Shown: positions 6,210 through 8,818 of the stretch, one piece after another | Layout of the letters: the number at the start of each line of letters is the position of its first letter | How positions within the stretch are numbered: position 1 is the stretch's first letter | DNA from: Gammaproteobacteria bacterium | GTDB lineage: Bacteria > Pseudomonadota > Gammaproteobacteria > UBA9214 | Assembly: GCA_030632175.1 (NCBI GenBank) | Contig: DAOVVG010000081.1 | Location: 1 to 8,818, forward strand | Length of the DNA: 8,818 bases | Reading direction: 5' to 3' | Translations under genes and position numbers: made by a program | The notes under the pieces: generated by a model | The model's database searches: none | The model's input: only the letters and a program-made list of their open reading frames with translations | Told to the model about the DNA's origin: nothing

Positions 6210-6896
6210 ATGTCAAAAAAATTAACTGCAGAATTCATCGGCACATTCTGGCTGGTGCTCGGTGGCTGCGGCGCTGCCGTACTGGCAGCAGCCTTTCCGG
6301 ATGTTGGCATCGGCTTGCTCGGTGTGTCTTTCGCCTTCGGACTGACTGTACTCACCATGGCCTTTGCCATTGGTCACATATCCGGCTGCCACCTGAACCC
6401 GGCAGTCTCGATTGGTTTGTGGGCAGGAGGGCGCTTCCCGGCAGCTGAACTGTTACCTTATATTATTATCCAGGTAGCGGGAGCCATTGCCGGGGCAGGG
6501 GTGGTCTACCTGATTGCCAGCGGTAAGGCCGGTTTTGAATTAAGCGCCGGACTGGCCTCCAACGGCTATGGTGAGCACTCACCCGGCGGGTATTCGCTGG
6601 TCTCCTGCCTGATCGCAGAAATCGTCATGACCTTCATGTTCCTGATGATTATTCTGGGCGCAACTGACAAACGCGCACCGCAGGGCTTCGCACCGATCGC
6701 CATCGGTCTGGGCCTGACACTGATACACCTCATCAGCATCCCGGTCACCAACACCTCGGTTAATCCCGCACGCAGTACCGGACCGGCGCTGCTGGTGGGC
6801 GACTGGGCAACCGCGCAACTGTGGATGTTCTGGGTTGCTCCGATTGTCGGCGCATTGATTGCCGGCTACGTGTATCGATTTTTCGAGCAGGATTAA
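6210..6896 (+). CDS. aqpZ: aquaporin Z water channel
   Basis: This encodes 228 residues, close to E. coli AqpZ (231). It is an inner-membrane MIP-family protein with six helices and two half-helices. Both NPA boxes are present (HLNPAVSIG at about 61-69 and VNPARST at about 184-190). The aromatic/arginine selectivity filter of AqpZ is complete: Phe43, His173, Thr182 and Arg188, which predicts a water-selective pore rather than a glycerol channel. Long stretches such as GTFWLV, FGLTVLTMAFAIGHISG, ASNGYGEHSPGGYS and IHLISIPVTNTSVNPARST match E. coli AqpZ as I recall it. Starting two bases after the EpmC stop behind a strong ribosome binding site, it is likely translated from the same message. 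Its function would be rapid osmotic water movement. Confidence 0.97.
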   Translation: MSKKLTAEFIGTFWLVLGGCGAAVLAAAFPDVGIGLLGVSFAFGLTVLTMAFAIGHISGCHLNPAVSIGLWAGGRFPAAELLPYIIIQVAGAIAGAGVVYLIASGKAGFELSAGLASNGYGEHSPGGYSLVSCLIAEIVMTFMFLMIILGATDKRAPQGFAPIAIGLGLTLIHLISIPVTNTSVNPARSTGPALLVGDWATAQLWMFWVAPIVGALIAGYVYRFFEQD

Positions 6897-6921
6897 CCCA
6901 CCCGGGCTAAATGGACAGCTT

Positions 6922-7046
6922 CATGGTCACTGCTGTACCGCTAACTCCCTCTCCCTCAGGGAGAGGGTTGGGGAGAGGGGATAAAACCGGTTTTTTTACG
7001 TGCTTGCTGATTTTCAATACAACCTGGCGTGACAGCAGTGACCATG
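6922..7046. repeat. 125-base element with 15-bp terminal inverted repeats and GC-rich hairpin core
   Basis: CATGGTCACTGCTGT (6922-6936) has its perfect reverse complement at 7032-7046, with a few further matching bases just inside. The core holds the hairpin CCCTCTCCC-TCA-GGGAGAGGG (6947-6967), a sequence type I know as a frequent dispersed repeat in bacterial genomes. The layout suggests a small non-autonomous mobile element or a REP/BIME-like unit sitting between aqpZ and the aldolase gene. I see no clear target-site duplication and no coding capacity. The surrounding gap 6897-7121 has no gene. Confidence 0.7.
6947..6997 (+). terminator. possible terminator downstream of aqpZ
   Basis: The left arm CCCTCTCCC (6947-6955) can pair either with GGGAGAGGG at 6959-6967 or with an identical copy at 6971-6979. 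A palindrome AAAACCGGTTTT (6983-6994) running into a longer T-tract (ending 6997) follows. The T-tract is not directly at the base of the first stem, so termination is plausible but not proven. Confidence 0.4.
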
Positions 7047-7121
7047 GTGCATAACAGGGAAGATGCGCAGCATGAAATTCGTCTGGCACCTGAACAGTCA
7101 ATACAATTTTAAAGCGTAACC

Positions 7122-7760
7122 ATGGAAGAAGAGGGCGTCATTAAATTCGACCTGCGCTTTACAGCAGGTCCTGCCATCTCCATGGATACACTCGCCGAAC
7201 TCAACAACTGGCGAAACATCCTCTGGAAGCATGCACTCATCGGCCAGGATCCGGCTCGCTATGACGGCTATGGATTCGGCAACATCAGCCAGCGTGTCGG
7301 CCCTCGGGATGCACCCGTCGGTAAACGTGAATTCGTCATTAGCGGCACGCAAACCGGGCATCTGGAACAACTCGATAACCGTCATTATGCACGGGTAACT
7401 GCCTACAACGCCGACATCAACCAGGTAGTCGCAGACGGCCCCGTCATGCCTTCATCGGAATCCATGACACACGGGGTCATCTATGATCTCGATAATGAAC
7501 TGCGCGCAGTCCTTCATGTGCATTCGCCTGACATCTGGAAAACAGCGACCGCACAAAGTATCCCGGTTACCCGTTCCCCGGTTGAATATGGCACGCCGGA
7601 AATGTCACGGGAAGTCGCACGCCTGTTTTCACAAACAGATGTCAGGGAACAAGGTATCTTTTCCATGGGCGGACATGAAGACGGCATCGTCGCTTTCGCT
7701 ACGAGCGTGGAAGAGGCCGGTAATACCCTGTTAACAGCGCTCGCACGCAGTGAACTGTAA
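7122..7760 (+). CDS. class II aldolase/adducin-family protein
   Basis: This encodes 212 residues, the usual length for the family. The zinc-site pattern is complete: Glu113 in SSESMTH (the position of the catalytic Glu in fuculose-phosphate aldolase), His132 and His134 in LHVHSP, and His185 in MGGHEDG. GYGFGNISQR (49-58) is the substrate-phosphate loop seen in L-fuculose-1-phosphate aldolase and methylthioribulose-1-phosphate dehydratase. It probably catalyses a zinc-dependent aldol cleavage, dehydration or related reaction on a small sugar-like substrate in the cytoplasm; the substrate cannot be told. There is no Shine-Dalgarno before the ATG at 7122. An internal ATG (7182) would remove 20 residues and lies before the conserved core, so the start is uncertain. 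It stands after an intergenic repeat and 59 bases before the iron-sulfur gene. Confidence 0.9.
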   Translation: MEEEGVIKFDLRFTAGPAISMDTLAELNNWRNILWKHALIGQDPARYDGYGFGNISQRVGPRDAPVGKREFVISGTQTGHLEQLDNRHYARVTAYNADINQVVADGPVMPSSESMTHGVIYDLDNELRAVLHVHSPDIWKTATAQSIPVTRSPVEYGTPEMSREVARLFSQTDVREQGIFSMGGHEDGIVAFATSVEEAGNTLLTALARSEL

Positions 7761-7819
7761 ACACAACCGGCGTACATCGGCCCGGTAAAGAATATCCCGT
7801 AATCTCGAGGAGACAGAGC

Positions 7820-8446
7820 ATGTCCAAACCGGTTATCAGTTGCAGCAAGAACGGTCCCATGATCGTAAAGGGACTTGAGAACTTTATTGATAGCGATGGG
7901 AGTTGCCTGGAAACAAAACCCGCAATGGGGCTTTGCCGCTGTGGCGCTTCTCTCAACAAACCGTTTTGCGACGGCAACCATAAATATGCCGGCTTTACTG
8001 ATGAACTCTCGCCAGACAGGTCAGCAGACAAGGTCAACAGTTACCAGGGCAAGGACATCACCATTCACAACAATCCGCTGATTTGTTCTGTTGCCGAGTA
8101 CTGCCACACGGAGCTTGAAACCGTTTTCAATGTGCACCGTGACCCATGGATAGAACCCGATGAAGACAGCCTTGAGCATATCAGGGCATTGATCGATAAA
8201 TGTCCGTCAGGCGCCTTGTCATATTCAGTCAAGGGAGAACCACAGCCCGTAGCTGAATGCGTGCCCGCCATCACAATTGAAAAGAACGGTCCATTACGCA
8301 TAACCGGCAGCATAGAACTCAAGGATGCCAACTGGGGACAAGGTGCATCACGCGAGCACTACACACTGTGCCGCTGCGGCACTTCAAGGAACAAACCGTT
8401 CTGCGACGGGACACACTCGACAGTCGGGTTTGACGACAGCAAATAA
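7820..8446 (+). CDS. three-cluster iron-sulfur protein: CDGSH / divergent 4Fe-4S / CDGSH
   Basis: This encodes 208 residues with three domains. The first CDGSH zinc-finger-like domain has ligands Cys39, Cys41, Cys50 and His54 (LCRCGASLNKPFCDGNH). The middle part (about 76-135) has ICSVAEYC, a VFNVHRDPWIEPDE block and CPSGAL, which is the pattern of the divergent 4Fe-4S mono-cluster domain of E. coli YjdI, with Cys89, Cys95 and Cys128. A second CDGSH domain follows with Cys184, Cys186, Cys195 and His199 (LCRCGTSRNKPFCDGTH). CDGSH domains hold a labile 2Fe-2S cluster by three Cys and one His. The protein is soluble with no signal peptide, so a cytoplasmic redox or cluster-storage role is likely; the partner is unknown. 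GAGGAGA at 7807-7813 is a strong ribosome binding site. It may be co-transcribed with the aldolase gene. Confidence 0.95.
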   Translation: MSKPVISCSKNGPMIVKGLENFIDSDGSCLETKPAMGLCRCGASLNKPFCDGNHKYAGFTDELSPDRSADKVNSYQGKDITIHNNPLICSVAEYCHTELETVFNVHRDPWIEPDEDSLEHIRALIDKCPSGALSYSVKGEPQPVAECVPAITIEKNGPLRITGSIELKDANWGQGASREHYTLCRCGTSRNKPFCDGTHSTVGFDDSK

Positions 8447-8500
8447 CACTGGCATCTGGATTCAGATACTTCAGTAGAAATAAAATCGCCAAGACGGAAT

Positions 8501-8634
8501 GATGGGTACGTCACTGCGTTCCTTTACCCATCCTACGGTCTGAGTGTTATTGAGTTACCTGCAGGATGGGTAAAGCGAACGGTCTGAGAATTATTGAATT
8601 ACCTGTAGGATGGGTAAAGCGAAGCGTACCCGTC
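8501..8634. repeat. REP-like palindromic repeat cluster
   Basis: Three copies of a GGATGGGTAAAGCGAA-type sequence occur. An inverted copy at 8501-8536 is itself palindromic (GATGGGTA at 8501-8508, TACCCATC at 8525-8532). A direct copy lies at about 8562-8580, and a fuller one at 8606-8634 has arms GATGGGTA and TACCCGTC with one mismatch. Within the cluster 8537-8580 and 8581-8624 are tandem 44-base units that differ at about five positions. I know this motif as a dispersed non-coding repeat of gammaproteobacteria. It may act as a transcript-end hairpin for the iron-sulfur gene; no T-run follows it directly. Confidence 0.75.
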
Positions 8635-8767
8635 AGAAACGTCAGCTTCACTACACAAGCTCAAACCGGCGTTTTTTCTCTCAGCAGGGTGAATATCTGT
8701 ATCACCTGCATATCAATTTATTCTATTTAACATAATATACATTATACGCACTTAAGTCATAACCTGA
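8635..8767. other. non-coding AT-rich stretch
   Basis: No gene can be supported here. It contains a weak hairpin AGCTT/AAGCT (8644-8661) followed after nine bases by T6 (8672-8677), then an AT-rich run from about 8711 to 8770. A TATAAT on the - strand (8741-8746) has no acceptable -35 partner and no gene in front of it. Confidence 0.4.
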
Positions 8768-8818
8768 TTAACGGGCCTTGCCCGGTGCTGGTCTGGTCGC
8801 TGGCCTGGTCGCTGGCAG
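8768..8818 (-). CDS. possible C-terminal end of a gene entering from the right
   Basis: On the - strand one frame reads LPATRPATRPAPGKAR and then a TAA at 8768-8770. Two perfect copies of a 12-base unit (8793-8804 and 8805-8816) encode the PATR repeats. A Pro/Ala/Arg-rich basic tail is a common way for a protein to end. Only 16 residues are visible, so this could be chance; the product cannot be named. Confidence 0.3.
   Translation of the reverse strand: MPATRPATRPAPGKAR

Noticed and set aside
6907..7101. 64-codon open frame on the - strand across the intergenic element, with a PLPNPLPEGEG-like translation
   Set aside because: This peptide is the translation of the dispersed GC-rich hairpin, and the frame covers inverted repeats with no homology or ribosome binding site to support a gene.
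7514..7981. 155-codon open frame on the - strand over the aldolase end and the iron-sulfur gene start
   Set aside because: It runs through two well-supported + strand genes and has no protein-family features.
8501..8634. Repeat cluster as a CRISPR array
   Set aside because: The units are palindromic, few, tandem without unique spacers of constant length, and one is inverted; no cas gene is present.
8741..8746. TATAAT on the - strand as a promoter
   Set aside because: There is no acceptable -35 at normal spacing, the region is AT-rich throughout, and no - strand gene lies in front of it.

Overview
The window looks like chromosome from a gammaproteobacterium of moderate GC content. The strongest clue is an EpmC/YfcM-type EF-P hydroxylase, a family confined in practice to Gammaproteobacteria. 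An AqpZ very close to the E. coli protein and dispersed palindromic repeats of a kind common in environmental gammaproteobacteria agree with this. No genus can be named from the sequence. All ten confident genes read on the + strand. One doubtful gene end enters from the right on the - strand.

Positions 1-4509 form a compact operon for an energised envelope complex. In order: the C-terminal part of a large TPR protein, an outer-membrane TPR lipoprotein, a small exported protein, a TolQ/ExbB/MotA-type proton channel subunit, two different ExbD/TolR-type subunits, and a TonB-like protein with an AgmX/PglI-type C-terminal domain. Neighbours overlap or lie within a few bases, except for a 129-base gap before the channel gene that holds a nested inverted repeat. 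One TolQ-like plus two TolR-like subunits, with TPR and AgmX-type partners, is the composition of the Myxococcus AglRQS/Glt motor. The first ExbD has Asn where the proton-carrying Asp should be, while the second keeps it, so the motor core is predicted to be asymmetric. This is the most interesting system in the window.

Positions 4647-6896 hold a small conserved protein of unknown function, a secreted alpha/beta hydrolase, EpmC and aquaporin Z. The last three are packed with overlapping ends.

Positions 6897-7121 are intergenic and carry a 125-base element bounded by perfect 15-bp inverted repeats around a GC-rich hairpin. Positions 7122-8446 encode a class II aldolase/adducin-family enzyme and a three-cluster iron-sulfur protein (CDGSH, divergent 4Fe-4S, CDGSH). 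Positions 8447-8818 are largely non-coding: a REP-like palindromic repeat cluster, an AT-rich stretch, and a possible gene end on the - strand.
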